The position numbers and the translations under genes are program-made. A model generated the notes under the pieces. The model ran no database searches, was not told the origin of the DNA, and worked only from the letters and a program-made list of their open reading frames with translations. Source: Alphaproteobacteria bacterium (GTDB lineage Bacteria > Pseudomonadota > Alphaproteobacteria > Caulobacterales > Hyphomonadaceae). From it: a stretch of 64,000 nt of DNA. This document shows positions 24,851 through 33,729 of the stretch, piece after piece; the stretch's first letter is position 1; each line of letters begins with the position of its first letter. The DNA lies in the NCBI GenBank assembly GCA_018827375.1, contig JAHJYW010000049.1:62001-126000 (forward strand). Reading direction: 5' to 3'.

Positions 24851-26158
24851 ATGGCGGATACGGCGGCTCCGGCCCAGATGGTGACGAGCGGATTTTTTAC
24901 GACATCCCTGCCGGAAGCAGATCCTGAATTGTTTGCAGCGATCGCGCATGAGCGCACACGCCAGCAACACCAGATTGAGCTGATCGCCTCAGAGAATATC
25001 GTTTCGAAAGCTGTGCTTGAAGCGCAAGGATCGATACTTACGAACAAATACGCCGAGGGCTATCCCGGCAAGCGCTACTATGGCGGTTGCGAGTTTGTCG
25101 ACGTTGCAGAGAACCTTGCGATCGAGCGCGCAAAGGCGCTGTTCAATTGTGAGTTTGTAAACGTCCAGCCCAATTCCGGCAGCCAGGCCAACCAGGGCGT
25201 TTTCAATGCGGTGCTGAAGCCGGGCGACACAATCCTCGGGATGAGCCTCGACGCTGGTGGCCATCTGACCCATGGCGCCAAGCCCAACCAGTCAGGCAAA
25301 TGGTTCAACGCTGTGCAATATGGCGTGCGTCGTGAAGACGACCGCATCGATTTTGTCGAGGTCGAGCGTCTTGCCAAGGCTCACCGTCCGCAAATGATCA
25401 TCGCCGGTGGGTCCGCCTATCCGCGCGAGATTGATTTCAAGCGTTTCCGCGAGATTGCCGACGAAGTCGGCGCCCTGTTCCTGGTCGATATGGCTCACTT
25501 TGCGGGCCTCGTGGCTGGCGGCGCGCATCCAAACCCGCTCGAACACGCCCACATCGCCACCACGACCACGCACAAAACGCTCCGTGGCCCGCGCGGCGGC
25601 ATGATCCTCACGAATGACGAGACACTGGCTAAGAAGATCAATTCCGCGATCTTCCCCGGTATTCAGGGCGGCCCCCTGATGCATGTGATTGCGGCCAAAG
25701 CGGTTGCTTTCGGTGAGGCCCTGACACCTGAGTTCAAGGCTTACGCCAAACAGGTCGTGGCAAATGCCCGCGCGATGGCTGCGGCTTGCAAGGCGAGCGG
25801 TCTGGATGTCGTTTCCGGCGGCACCGACACCCACCTCGCCCTGATCGACCTTCGGCCCAAGAACGTGACCGGCCGTGATGCTGAACAGGCGCTTGAGCGC
25901 TCTTTCATCACCTGCAACAAGAACGGTGTGCCGTTCGACCCTGCCAAGCCGACTGTGACCAGCGGTATTCGTGTCGGTTCGCCGGCTGGCACAACGCGTG
26001 GGTTTGGTGAAAGCGAGTTCACCCAGATCGGCAACTGGATCGGTGAAGTCGTGGATGCCGTCGCTGCTGGCGACAGTTCCGCAACCGAGGACAAGGTCCG
26101 CGCCGAAGTGAAGGCGCTGACGGCGCAGTTCCCGATCTACAACGGTCTAGGGGGCTGA
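24851..26158 (+). CDS. glyA: Serine hydroxymethyltransferase
   Basis: PLP enzyme converting serine and tetrahydrofolate to glycine and methylene-THF. Key segments: [38 protein letters not shown] and the PLP lysine K242 in [13 protein letters not shown]. 435 residues, normal. It leads the compact nrdR-rib-nusB run (six bases before nrdR), and its product glycine also feeds hemA just upstream. No glycine riboswitch was recognised in the leader. Confidence 0.97.
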   Translation: MADTAAPAQMVTSGFFTTSLPEADPELFAAIAHERTRQQHQIELIASENIVSKAVLEAQGSILTNKYAEGYPGKRYYGGCEFVDVAENLAIERAKALFNCEFVNVQPNSGSQANQGVFNAVLKPGDTILGMSLDAGGHLTHGAKPNQSGKWFNAVQYGVRREDDRIDFVEVERLAKAHRPQMIIAGGSAYPREIDFKRFREIADEVGALFLVDMAHFAGLVAGGAHPNPLEHAHIATTTTHKTLRGPRGGMILTNDETLAKKINSAIFPGIQGGPLMHVIAAKAVAFGEALTPEFKAYAKQVVANARAMAAACKASGLDVVSGGTDTHLALIDLRPKNVTGRDAEQALERSFITCNKNGVPFDPAKPTVTSGIRVGSPAGTTRGFGESEFTQIGNWIGEVVDAVAAGDSSATEDKVRAEVKALTAQFPIYNGLGG

Positions 26159-26164
26159 TAGACC

Positions 26165-26638
26165 TTGCGCTGTCCTTTCTGTGGTTCCGAGAATACAGCC
26201 GTAAAGGACAGTCGCTCGGCTGAAGACGACACCGCAGTGCGTCGCCGCCGTGTTTGCGAAAGCTGTGGCGCCCGCTTCACGACATTTGAACGCGTCCAGC
26301 TGCGCGAAATCGTCGTCGTCAAACGGGATGGCAAGCGGTCCCTGTTCGAGCGCGACAAGCTTTCACGTTCAATCTCCGTCGCTGTGCGCAAACGCCCCGT
26401 CGACCGGGACCGGATCGACCAGATGGTTTCGGGCATCGTGCGGAAACTCGAGAGTGGCGGCGAGTCCGAAGTGCCATCGTCGCAGCTTGGCGAACTAGTC
26501 ATGGAATCCCTGAAGCGCGTCGACCCCGTGGGCTATGTCCGCTACGCCAGCGTGTACCGCGATTTCAAGGATCCAAGCGATTTCGCCCAGTTCATCGAGA
26601 AAACGGCGCTCGAAGAAGAAGATCTCGACGAGTCATGA
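26165..26638 (+). CDS. nrdR: Transcriptional repressor NrdR
   Basis: Regulates ribonucleotide reductase genes by binding NrdR boxes with ATP/dATP. The start is TTG 26165, giving the family-standard MRCPFCG. Zinc-ribbon cysteines are C3, C6, C31 and C34, followed by the ATP-cone ([16 protein letters not shown]). 157 residues, typical. Coupled to ribD by an ATGA overlap. The nrdR-rib-nusB order is conserved in Alphaproteobacteria. Confidence 0.96.
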   Translation: MRCPFCGSENTAVKDSRSAEDDTAVRRRRVCESCGARFTTFERVQLREIVVVKRDGKRSLFERDKLSRSISVAVRKRPVDRDRIDQMVSGIVRKLESGGESEVPSSQLGELVMESLKRVDPVGYVRYASVYRDFKDPSDFAQFIEKTALEEEDLDES

Positions 26639-27297
26639 GCGGCGTGAGGGTTACCCTCAAGATCGCGACGTCCCTCGACGCCCGCATCGCGCTTGCTGAC
26701 GGCACCAGTCAATGGATCACATCGAGCGGTTCGCGCGCGCGCGCCCACCAGCTGCGTGCGGAACATGATGCTGTTGTTGTCGGTATTGGCACCGTCCTCG
26801 CCGATGATCCGCTGCTCACAGCGCGCACAGTGCCCATGCCCAAGAAACAGCCCGTCCGTATTGTGGCCGACTCAAGCGGGCGAACACCTCGGAACTCCCG
26901 TCTCGTGCAGTCCATCACCAATGGTCCTGTCGTTGTCGCGACAGCAGGCCAGCCGCAGGACATCCTGGCTGCCAGTGGTGTTGATATCTGGCGGTGCGGT
27001 AATGGCACCCGCGTTGACGTTACCTCGCTTGTGCGCCGCGCCGAGGGGGAAGGCATCAAATCCATCCTTCTTGAAGGCGGCGGCACACTTGCGGCCTCGT
27101 TCATCCGCGCAGGCCTTGTGGATGAAATTGCATGGTTCCGCGCGCCCATCCTGATCGGCGGCGATGGCCTGCCAGCATTGGGAACTCTGGGCCTCGACGA
27201 CCTCTCCGCTGCGTCACGATGGCGGCCTGTCGCTACGGAACGGATTGGAGATGACGTTCTCGACACTTATGTTCGAATTCAGCATAAGTCCCCCTAA
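26635..27297 (+). CDS. ribD: RibD reductase domain protein (no deaminase domain)
   Basis: 220 residues corresponding only to the C-terminal dihydrofolate-reductase-like half of Rib[13 protein letters not shown] at the start, [13 protein letters not shown], the [10 protein letters not shown] segment and [12 protein letters not shown] near the end. It should reduce 5-amino-6-ribosylamino-uracil phosphate with NADPH. The N-terminal zinc deaminase domain (HAE...PCxxxGxxxxC) found in ordinary RibD is absent, and no candidate for it lies in the window. The start overlaps the nrdR stop, which leaves no room for a lost N-terminus in this position. Confidence 0.9.
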   Translation: MSGVRVTLKIATSLDARIALADGTSQWITSSGSRARAHQLRAEHDAVVVGIGTVLADDPLLTARTVPMPKKQPVRIVADSSGRTPRNSRLVQSITNGPVVVATAGQPQDILAASGVDIWRCGNGTRVDVTSLVRRAEGEGIKSILLEGGGTLAASFIRAGLVDEIAWFRAPILIGGDGLPALGTLGLDDLSAASRWRPVATERIGDDVLDTYVRIQHKSP

Positions 27298-27311
27298 GGA
27301 TCGCAACCGCC

Positions 27312-27944
27312 ATGTTTACAGGTCTCGTCACTGACGTCGGAACGGTCCGCAAGGCCGAGCCGCGCAACGGTCTCATCCGGTTTGAAGTCGAAAGCGGCTA
27401 TCCGCTCGAGGACATCGCCATGGGCGCATCCATCATGCATTCAGGCGTATGCCTGACGGTCGTGGATATGGGCCAAGCCGAGCGAGGCGCATGGTTCGCC
27501 GTTGAAGCTGTTCCGGAAACGCTGTCGAAGACTGTTCTGGGCGAGTGGAAAGCCGGCTCCCGGGTCAATCTGGAAAAGAGTCTTAAACTCGGCGACGAGC
27601 TGGGTGGTCATTTCGTCTTCGGCCATGTCGATGGCGTAGGCGAAGTCGTTTCCATCGAAGCCGAGGGCCAGAGCTGGCGCCTGACGATCCGGCCGCCTGC
27701 CGAAATTGCGCGCTATTTTGCCACCAAGGGCTCTGCGGCCATCAATGGCGTATCGCTGACGGTCGCTGCGGCCCTACCGAATGGCGACTTCCAGATCGCG
27801 ATCATTCCGCACACATGGGAGGTGACGACCCTGTCGAACCTCACGCCCGGTGCACATGTGAACCTTGAGATCGACATGCTCGCGCGCTACGTGGCGCGCA
27901 TGATTGGCGCCGACGCGCCGGAAGGACCCTCTAACAATGTCTGA
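27312..27944 (+). CDS. ribE: Riboflavin synthase, alpha chain
   Basis: Dismutates two 6,7-dimethyl-8-ribityllumazines to riboflavin. 210 residues made of two lumazine-binding repeats: MFTGLVTDVGTV with SGVCLTVVDM in the first, and GHVDGVGEV with GVSLTVAAAL in the second. ATG 27312 follows ribD by 14 bases; the end overlaps the ribBX start. Confidence 0.95.
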   Translation: MFTGLVTDVGTVRKAEPRNGLIRFEVESGYPLEDIAMGASIMHSGVCLTVVDMGQAERGAWFAVEAVPETLSKTVLGEWKAGSRVNLEKSLKLGDELGGHFVFGHVDGVGEVVSIEAEGQSWRLTIRPPAEIARYFATKGSAAINGVSLTVAAALPNGDFQIAIIPHTWEVTTLSNLTPGAHVNLEIDMLARYVARMIGADAPEGPSNNV

Positions 27945-29064
27945 CAGTTTCCACGACGCCATTTCCTCGATCGACGAGATCATCGAGGATGCCCGCAACG
28001 GCCGCATGTACATCCTGGTCGACGCCGAGGATCGCGAGAATGAGGGTGACCTGATCATCCCGGCTACCTTTGCGACGCCGGAGCAGGTCAACTTCATGGC
28101 CCGCCACGGTCGCGGCCTGATCTGCCTCGCCATGACGCAGGAGCGTGCCCACACGCTTCGGCTCGACATGATGACCCGCAACAACCGCGAAAGCATGCAG
28201 ACAGCCTTTACGGTGTCCATCGAGGCAAAAGAGGGTGTCACAACAGGCATTTCGGCGCACGATCGCGCCCGGACCATCGCCGTAGCGATTGATCCTACAG
28301 CAGACGACGCTGATATCGTCTCGCCCGGACACGTCTTTCCGCTGGTTGCCAAGGATGGCGGCACGCTGGTTCGCGCTGGCCACACCGAGGCCGCTGTCGA
28401 TATTTCGCGCATGGCTGGCCTCTATCCGGCTGGCGTGATCTGCGAGATCATGAACGAAGATGGCTCCATGGCCCGGCTGCCGGACCTGGTTTCCTTCGCA
28501 CAGCTTCACAATCTCAAGATCGGCACGATCGCCGACCTCATCGCCTGGCGCCGCCAGAACGACCGCTTCCTTGAGCGCCGCGTCGAAGCTGTGCTGAACT
28601 CCACCTACGGGGATGGCTTCAAGACGGTCTGCTTCCGCAACACGCTCGACAATTCCGAACACATCGCGATCGTCCATGGCGACATCACGCCGGATTCCAA
28701 CACGCTCGTGCGCGTTCACCGTACGGACGTACTAGCCGACATTCTTGGCGAGACTGGTCCGAGAGAGGGTCTTGTCGGGAAGGCCATGCGGATAATTGCC
28801 GACGCCGAGGAGCCAGGCGTGGTCGTTTTCGTCAATTCCATGCATCCCAACGTCATTGCAGAGCGTCTCGGCCTGAAGAGTAGCACGCCCCGTGACCCGT
28901 CCGCCCCCTTGCGGGAATATGGCGTCGGCGCGCAGATCTTGCGCGAATTGGGCGTTCGCCGCATGACTTTCCTGTCCGATACGCAGCCAACCCGCGTTGC
29001 GGGGCTTGACGGATACGGCCTGACCATAGAGGGCTGGCGCCGCTTGAACGAGGAGACGAAATAA
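27937..29064 (+). CDS. ribB: RibBX-type 3,4-dihydroxy-2-butanone-4-phosphate synthase with degenerate GTP cyclohydrolase II domain
   Basis: Start ATG 27937 follows GAAGGA and overlaps ribE; an upstream in-frame ATG (27904) lies inside ribE. Residues 1-200 are a full DHBP synthase: DAEDRENEGDL, RAGHTEAAVD, GVICEIMNEDG. The following 175 residues align in position with GTP cyclohydrolase II, but the zinc motif CxxGDxxxSxxCxC is replaced by sequence without cysteines (VRVHRTDVLADILGE). This is the RibBX-type arrangement known in Proteobacteria, where the tail is not a cyclohydrolase. GTP cyclohydrolase II activity must come from another gene. Confidence 0.92.
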   Translation: MSDSFHDAISSIDEIIEDARNGRMYILVDAEDRENEGDLIIPATFATPEQVNFMARHGRGLICLAMTQERAHTLRLDMMTRNNRESMQTAFTVSIEAKEGVTTGISAHDRARTIAVAIDPTADDADIVSPGHVFPLVAKDGGTLVRAGHTEAAVDISRMAGLYPAGVICEIMNEDGSMARLPDLVSFAQLHNLKIGTIADLIAWRRQNDRFLERRVEAVLNSTYGDGFKTVCFRNTLDNSEHIAIVHGDITPDSNTLVRVHRTDVLADILGETGPREGLVGKAMRIIADAEEPGVVVFVNSMHPNVIAERLGLKSSTPRDPSAPLREYGVGAQILRELGVRRMTFLSDTQPTRVAGLDGYGLTIEGWRRLNEETK

Positions 29065-29492
29065 TGGCGGAACGCGTTCTTATTGCCATTTCACGCTACT
29101 ACAAACACATCAGCGACGAGCTGGAACTCGGCGCGATGGAAGTGCTTGAAGCTGCAGGTGCAAAAGTCACTGTCATGGAAGTGCCTGGCGCTTTCGAACT
29201 GCCGGGCCTGATTGCCATGGCAGCCGACAGCGGCCGCTTTGATGGCGCTGTGGCACTTGGCTGCGTCATTCGCGGCGAAACCTCGCATTATGATTATGTT
29301 TGTGGCGAAAGTGCCCGTGGCCTCATGGACCTTATCGTCCAGCGCCGTCAGGCCATCGGTTACGGCATCCTGACCGTCGAGAACGGTGATCAGGCATGGG
29401 TCCGCGCTGACCGCAAGCAGAAGAACAAGGGCAAGGACGCTGCTGAGGCCTGCCTGTCGATGATCAAGTTCCGCAAGGAACTCATTCGTTGA
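29064..29492 (+). CDS. ribH: 6,7-dimethyl-8-ribityllumazine synthase
   Basis: Penultimate step of riboflavin synthesis. 142 residues with EVPGAFELPG, ALGCVIRGETSHYDYV and GILTVENGDQAWVRA, all standard; the ATG shares a base with the ribBX stop (TAATG). Between ribBX and nusB in the operon. Confidence 0.96.
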   Translation: MAERVLIAISRYYKHISDELELGAMEVLEAAGAKVTVMEVPGAFELPGLIAMAADSGRFDGAVALGCVIRGETSHYDYVCGESARGLMDLIVQRRQAIGYGILTVENGDQAWVRADRKQKNKGKDAAEACLSMIKFRKELIR

Positions 29493-29968
29493 GCCAGCAA
29501 AAAGTCCCATTTGAGGTCATCCGGGCGCGGCGTGCAGGCGCCCGGTTGGCAGCTGTTCAGGCGCTCTACGAAATGGAGCAGACGGAGAAATCGGCCAAAG
29601 CGACGATCCGGGCCTTCATGGAAGACCGTCTGGGGATCGGCCCGGACGAGCGTCCTGTTGAGGAAGCCGACCCGGACCTGTTCAAATCCATCCTGAACGC
29701 CGTAGTCGCGCATCAGGTTGCCATCGATACGGCTATCCTCTCCCGCCTCGCAGATGGCTGGAAACTGACCCGTCTTGACTCGACCACGCGGGCTATATTG
29801 CGCGCAGGAGCGGCTGAGTTCATCGCGCATCAGGAATTGTCCAGCGCCGTCATTCTCGATGAGTATGTCTCGCTCGCTTATGACTTCTTCGACGAGACCG
29901 AAGCGAAGTTCGTCAATGCCGTGCTTCAGAATGTCGGTCAGGACCTTCGGGCAGGCTCAGCCGCCTAG
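29489..29968 (+). CDS. nusB: Transcription antitermination factor NusB
   Basis: Helical RNA-binding protein that acts with NusE in rRNA antitermination. Start is TTG 29489, overlapping the ribH stop. Family features: ARLAAVQALYEMEQ, LARLDSTTRAILRAGAAE-like central helix, and VILDEYVSLAYDF with KFVNAVLQNV. 159 residues. Ends at a CTAG shared with the convergent epoxide hydrolase gene. Confidence 0.95.
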   Translation: MSQQKVPFEVIRARRAGARLAAVQALYEMEQTEKSAKATIRAFMEDRLGIGPDERPVEEADPDLFKSILNAVVAHQVAIDTAILSRLADGWKLTRLDSTTRAILRAGAAEFIAHQELSSAVILDEYVSLAYDFFDETEAKFVNAVLQNVGQDLRAGSAA

Positions 29969-31134
29969 TCGGCACTCCCCGCCCAGGACCTGACTTCCTC
30001 CACAAACAGCTCCGGCGCTTCCATGGCCGCGAAATGACCGCCATGGCTCATCTCGTTCCAGTGCGAGATATTGTATGCCCGCTCAGCCCAGCTGCGCGGT
30101 GGCGCCGCGTAGATTGTCTCGCCGGGGAAATTGGCAAAGCCAGTCGGGGTTTCACAGCGCTTGCTATCCGGCAGCCCGACGCCGCCCTCCTGGAACAAGG
30201 CGTTATAATACCAGACGCTCGTCGCAATGGCGTCATTGACCAGATAGATCATCACATTCGTCAGCAACTGGTCCTTGGAATAGACACTGAAGAGGTCGCC
30301 ATCCTTCAGGTCAGACCAGCCATGGAACTTCTCGATGATCCATGCGGCCGTACCCACGGGTGAGTCCATCAGCGCCATGGCCAGTGTCTGCGGTTTGGTC
30401 GCCTGTTCCATCAAATAGGCCCCCTCGCGCTGCATCGCGGCCTGCGAAGCGTTCAGCCAATTGGTCTCTTCCTGCGATTGCGGGATGGGCGGGTTTGGCC
30501 GGAAACCCATCATGTTCAGGTGGATCGCCTTGCAGCCACCCTTCTTGTCATGCGTGCCATGGTCATAGCCGAGCCACGACGTCACGAGGCCTCCCCAGTC
30601 GCCCCCTTGCGCCAGATAGGTTTCGTAGCCGAGCACGTCCTGCATCAGCGTATTCCAGAGCTTCGCGGTCGCGCGCTGGCCAAGCGGCGATTTCGGCTTC
30701 TCCGAGAACCCATAGCCGGGCAGGGACGGGATCACGATGTCGAAGGCGTCCTCTGCCTTGCCGCCATGCTTTGACGGATAGGCGAGGGGACCGATGGCCT
30801 CCCAGAATTCATAGAATGAACCCGGCCAGCCGTGCGTCAGCAGCAGAGGTCGACTGCCGCCGGCTTCCCCAATCACATGCACGAAGTGGATATCCATGCC
30901 ATCGACATCGGCCATGTAGCTCGGATAGCGATTGAGGTCGGTCTCAGCTTCGCGCCAGTCATAGCCGGCCAGCCAGTAGCGCTGCAGGTCCTTCATCACG
31001 GGGGTCGACATGCCGTAGGCAAAGCCCTGCTCGTTCGCAGGGGCAGGGAACCATTGGTAATTCTTCACCCGCTCCATGATGGCCTCGATCTTCTTGTCGG
31101 GCACATCGATCCGGAATGGCTTGGGTCTCATCAT
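29965..31134 (-). CDS. Epoxide hydrolase (EHN-type alpha/beta-hydrolase)
   Basis: 389 residues starting at 31134, where GGAGG stands eight bases ahead; nine further upstream codons are open. An N-terminal EHN region (PFRIDVPDKKIEAIMERV) precedes the alpha/beta-hydrolase core: HGWPGSFYEFW (oxyanion-hole segment), the nucleophile Asp in QGGDWGG, and the catalytic His in GGHFAAMEAPE. This is the microsomal/juvenile-hormone epoxide hydrolase-like family. It hydrolyses epoxides to diols; the natural substrate is unknown. A link to oxidised hydrocarbon products of the nearby P450 is speculation. Confidence 0.9.
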   Translation of the reverse strand: MMRPKPFRIDVPDKKIEAIMERVKNYQWFPAPANEQGFAYGMSTPVMKDLQRYWLAGYDWREAETDLNRYPSYMADVDGMDIHFVHVIGEAGGSRPLLLTHGWPGSFYEFWEAIGPLAYPSKHGGKAEDAFDIVIPSLPGYGFSEKPKSPLGQRATAKLWNTLMQDVLGYETYLAQGGDWGGLVTSWLGYDHGTHDKKGGCKAIHLNMMGFRPNPPIPQSQEETNWLNASQAAMQREGAYLMEQATKPQTLAMALMDSPVGTAAWIIEKFHGWSDLKDGDLFSVYSKDQLLTNVMIYLVNDAIATSVWYYNALFQEGGVGLPDSKRCETPTGFANFPGETIYAAPPRSWAERAYNISHWNEMSHGGHFAAMEAPELFVEEVRSWAGSAD

Positions 31135-31203
31135 GCTGTCGTCCTCCTGAGGCCGCAGCATACGCGCAAAGTCAGGCCCGTGCGAGCCGGACGCAGGGGC
31201 AGG

Positions 31204-31545
31204 TCAGACGGAGAAGCTCGTCCCGCAGCCACAGGCCGCCGTGGCGTTCGGGTTCTTGATCTTGAATGCCGCGCCGATCAGTTCGGTCGAAAAATCGATC
31301 TCGGCGCCGTGCAGGAATTCGAGGCTCATCTCGTCGATCAGCACATGCGCGCCGTCACGTTCGACAATCATATCGTCGGCATTGGCGGCATCGGCAAAGT
31401 CGAATTTGTATGAAAAGCCCGAACATCCGCCACCTTCGACAGATACGCGCAGGAAGGCTGCGCCGTCCTGTTTGGCCAGAATCGCATTAATCCGCTTGGC
31501 AGCGGAGGCGGACAGGGTCACATCAGGGGCTGTTACGGTGCTCAT
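31204..31545 (-). CDS. erpA: A-type iron-sulfur carrier ErpA
   Basis: A 113-residue HesB/IscA-like protein that passes Fe-S clusters to apoproteins. The three ligand cysteines are C41 (GGGCSGFSY), C105 and C107 (ACGCGTSF). The frame stays open far upstream on the minus strand, but that extension is antisense to dgt and has no homology, so ATG 31545 is used. It is divergent from dgt by 27 bases, the common alphaproteobacterial arrangement. Confidence 0.93.
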   Translation of the reverse strand: MSTVTAPDVTLSASAAKRINAILAKQDGAAFLRVSVEGGGCSGFSYKFDFADAANADDMIVERDGAHVLIDEMSLEFLHGAEIDFSTELIGAAFKIKNPNATAACGCGTSFSV

Positions 31546-31572
31546 GCACACAAGATAGGGACGAATTGGCCA

Positions 31573-32745
31573 ATGGAAAAGAGAGCAGTGTTTGCGACGC
31601 GTCACGAAGACAGCCGCGGGCGCTATCATGAGGAGGCCCCGTCTGCGACCCGCACGCCGTTCCAGCGCGATCGCGACAGGATTGTCCACTCCACCGCTTT
31701 CCGCCGCCTGAAGCAGAAAACGCAGGTTTTTGTGGCCCATGAGGGCGACCATTACCGAACCCGCCTGACGCATTCCCTCGAAGTCGCCCAGATCGCCCGC
31801 AGCATCGCCCGTACGCTTGGCCTCGATGAAGACCTCGCAGAAGCGCTCGCGCTCGCCCATGATCTCGGCCATCCGCCCTTCGGCCATGCCGGGGAAGACC
31901 AGCTCGACGAGTGCATGAAAGACTATGAGGGCTTCGACCACAACGCCCAGACCCTGCGAATCGTCACCAAGCTGGAAGTGCGCTACCCCAATTTTGATGG
32001 CCTGAACCTCAGCTGGGAAATGCTGGAGGGGCTCGTGAAGCACAATGGCCCCGTCACCGGCCCTGACACACCGATCAGCAGCTTGCCCGCGGCCTTCCGC
32101 AACTTCCACCACCTCGCCGATCTTGAACCCGACCAGTTCGCCGGCCCGGAAGCCCAGGTCGCCGCCCTGTCAGACGATATCGCCTACAACAATCATGACA
32201 TCGATGACGGAATCGCCTCCGGCCTGTTCACGATCGACGACCTGAAAGACATCCCCGTCGTCGGTGAAGCCTTCCGGGGCGTGCGTATCGAATACCCCCA
32301 GCTGAGCGACCGCATGGTCACCTACGAGGCCGTCCGGCGCCTCATCGGCATCTGGATCAACGACGTGACCGACGAAACTCGCCGCCGCATCGCGCTGCAC
32401 CAGCCCGCCAGCGCGGCCGCGGTGCGCGCCATGGATGTCCCGCTCGTGGCCTTCTCGGACGCATTGGCTGACCGCCAGCGGCCCCTGCGCGCCTTCCTCT
32501 ACGAACGCATGTACAAGCACTACAAGGTCAACCGCATGCGCAGCCAGGCCAAGCGCCTGCTGGCCGACCTGTTCGACATCTTCCTCGCCGAGCCCGAAAC
32601 GCTGCCGCCGCCCTGGCGCCACGATGCCGCCCAGGTCACCGAGGGCCGCCGGGCGCGCATCGTCTGCGACTATATCGCGGGCATGACCGACACATTCGCC
32701 ATGGAAGAGCACCGCCGCCTGTTTGATGCGAGCGGTATGCGCTGA
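31573..32745 (+). CDS. dgt: Deoxyguanosinetriphosphate triphosphohydrolase-like protein
   Basis: HD-domain enzyme that removes triphosphate from dNTPs. 390 residues with RDRDRIVHSTAFRRLKQKTQV, the HD box HDLGHPPFGHAGE, and RTRLTHSLEVAQI. Matches the short alphaproteobacterial dGTPase-like type. In many relatives argS follows; here a SPOR protein is next after 130 bases. Confidence 0.93.
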   Translation: MEKRAVFATRHEDSRGRYHEEAPSATRTPFQRDRDRIVHSTAFRRLKQKTQVFVAHEGDHYRTRLTHSLEVAQIARSIARTLGLDEDLAEALALAHDLGHPPFGHAGEDQLDECMKDYEGFDHNAQTLRIVTKLEVRYPNFDGLNLSWEMLEGLVKHNGPVTGPDTPISSLPAAFRNFHHLADLEPDQFAGPEAQVAALSDDIAYNNHDIDDGIASGLFTIDDLKDIPVVGEAFRGVRIEYPQLSDRMVTYEAVRRLIGIWINDVTDETRRRIALHQPASAAAVRAMDVPLVAFSDALADRQRPLRAFLYERMYKHYKVNRMRSQAKRLLADLFDIFLAEPETLPPPWRHDAAQVTEGRRARIVCDYIAGMTDTFAMEEHRRLFDASGMR

Positions 32746-32877
32746 TCGCAGCCATGGTTTCCGCTGGTTAAGCAATGGATGCAGTTGCTAGCGGCTAAAT
32801 CCCCTTGATCTTCAAGCGTCATTAACGAAACGGCCCCTAATATTAACCTCAGCAAACCGTTCTGAAGGAAGTATTCC

Positions 32878-33729
32878 ATGGGCAGATCACGCAACGGAGG
32901 CGATTATTCGCCTTTCGAGGATGACTACCGGGGATTCGAGGTCCGCGATGATGAAACCGCACGTGGGCCGCTGATTCTGGCGCTCGCAATTGGCGTGCTG
33001 CTCGTCTTTGGTGCCGTCGTCTGGAACACATACCGGCAGGGCGTGCGCGCCAATGGTGCTGGAATCCCCAGTGTTATCGCCGATTCCCAGCCATATAAGC
33101 GCACACCCGAAGACCGCGGCGGCGTCGCCGTGCCTGACACGGACAAGCGCTTCTACGACCAGATGGATGCCTCTGACCGACCGGCGGCGCAGGATGCCGA
33201 ATTGGCGGATGAAGAGCGCAGCACCGAATTCCTTCAGGGCGGCCCACCAATAGAGCTGCGTCCGGGAATCGAATCAGCCGGCGCAGACGAGACCGACCCC
33301 GAAAACGGCATGCCGAACGCCGTTGCCGATCAGGTCCGCGCCCTCGCAGACCTGGATTCGCGTCCGGCCGAGTCTGATGACGATCTCGAAGTGGCCGCCG
33401 TGAACCCTGCTCCAATGCCCATGGCGGCGCAGCCCATATCGCGGCAAGAGGCCATGTCCGAATTTGAATTCGCCACGAATGGCACCTTTATGGTCCAGGT
33501 TGCCGCCTTTCGGTCTGAAGAGGCTGCAGAAGCTGCGTGGCGTAAATCATCCACGTCCCGTCCGGATATCTATCAGGGCGCCTCGAAACATATCCAGCGC
33601 GCTGATCTGGGCGCCAAAGGTGTCTTTTACCGCTTGCGCGTCGGCACCTTTGCCGAAAGATCGGAGGCTTCGGCCTTTTGCGACGCGCTCAAGGCCGCTG
33701 GCGAAAACTGCATTGTGGTGACGGGATAG
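32878..33729 (+). CDS. SPOR-domain membrane protein
   Basis: 283 residues, a single-pass inner-membrane protein. Residues about 31-53 (GPLILALAIGVLLVFGAVVW) form the membrane helix, then a long acidic, Pro-rich periplasmic linker, and a C-terminal SPOR domain (TFMVQVAAFRSEEAAEAAW, FYRLRVGTFAERSEASAFCD). SPOR domains bind denuded glycan at division septa. It abuts nagZ (TAGTG), consistent with a peptidoglycan context. Clear AAGGAAG before the ATG. Confidence 0.9.
   Translation: MGRSRNGGDYSPFEDDYRGFEVRDDETARGPLILALAIGVLLVFGAVVWNTYRQGVRANGAGIPSVIADSQPYKRTPEDRGGVAVPDTDKRFYDQMDASDRPAAQDAELADEERSTEFLQGGPPIELRPGIESAGADETDPENGMPNAVADQVRALADLDSRPAESDDDLEVAAVNPAPMPMAAQPISRQEAMSEFEFATNGTFMVQVAAFRSEEAAEAAWRKSSTSRPDIYQGASKHIQRADLGAKGVFYRLRVGTFAERSEASAFCDALKAAGENCIVVTG

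Noticed and set aside
26159-27311. Possible FMN riboswitch in front of the rib genes
   Set aside because: The genes are packed with overlaps or gaps under 15 bases, leaving no room for the aptamer.
31546-32112. Upstream extension of the erpA reading frame
   Set aside because: Open for about 190 codons but antisense to dgt; the A-type carrier domain begins at 31545.
32800-32860. TTAA-rich stretch as a CtrA site before the SPOR gene
   Set aside because: The TTAA halves are not spaced by seven bases as in the full CtrA box.
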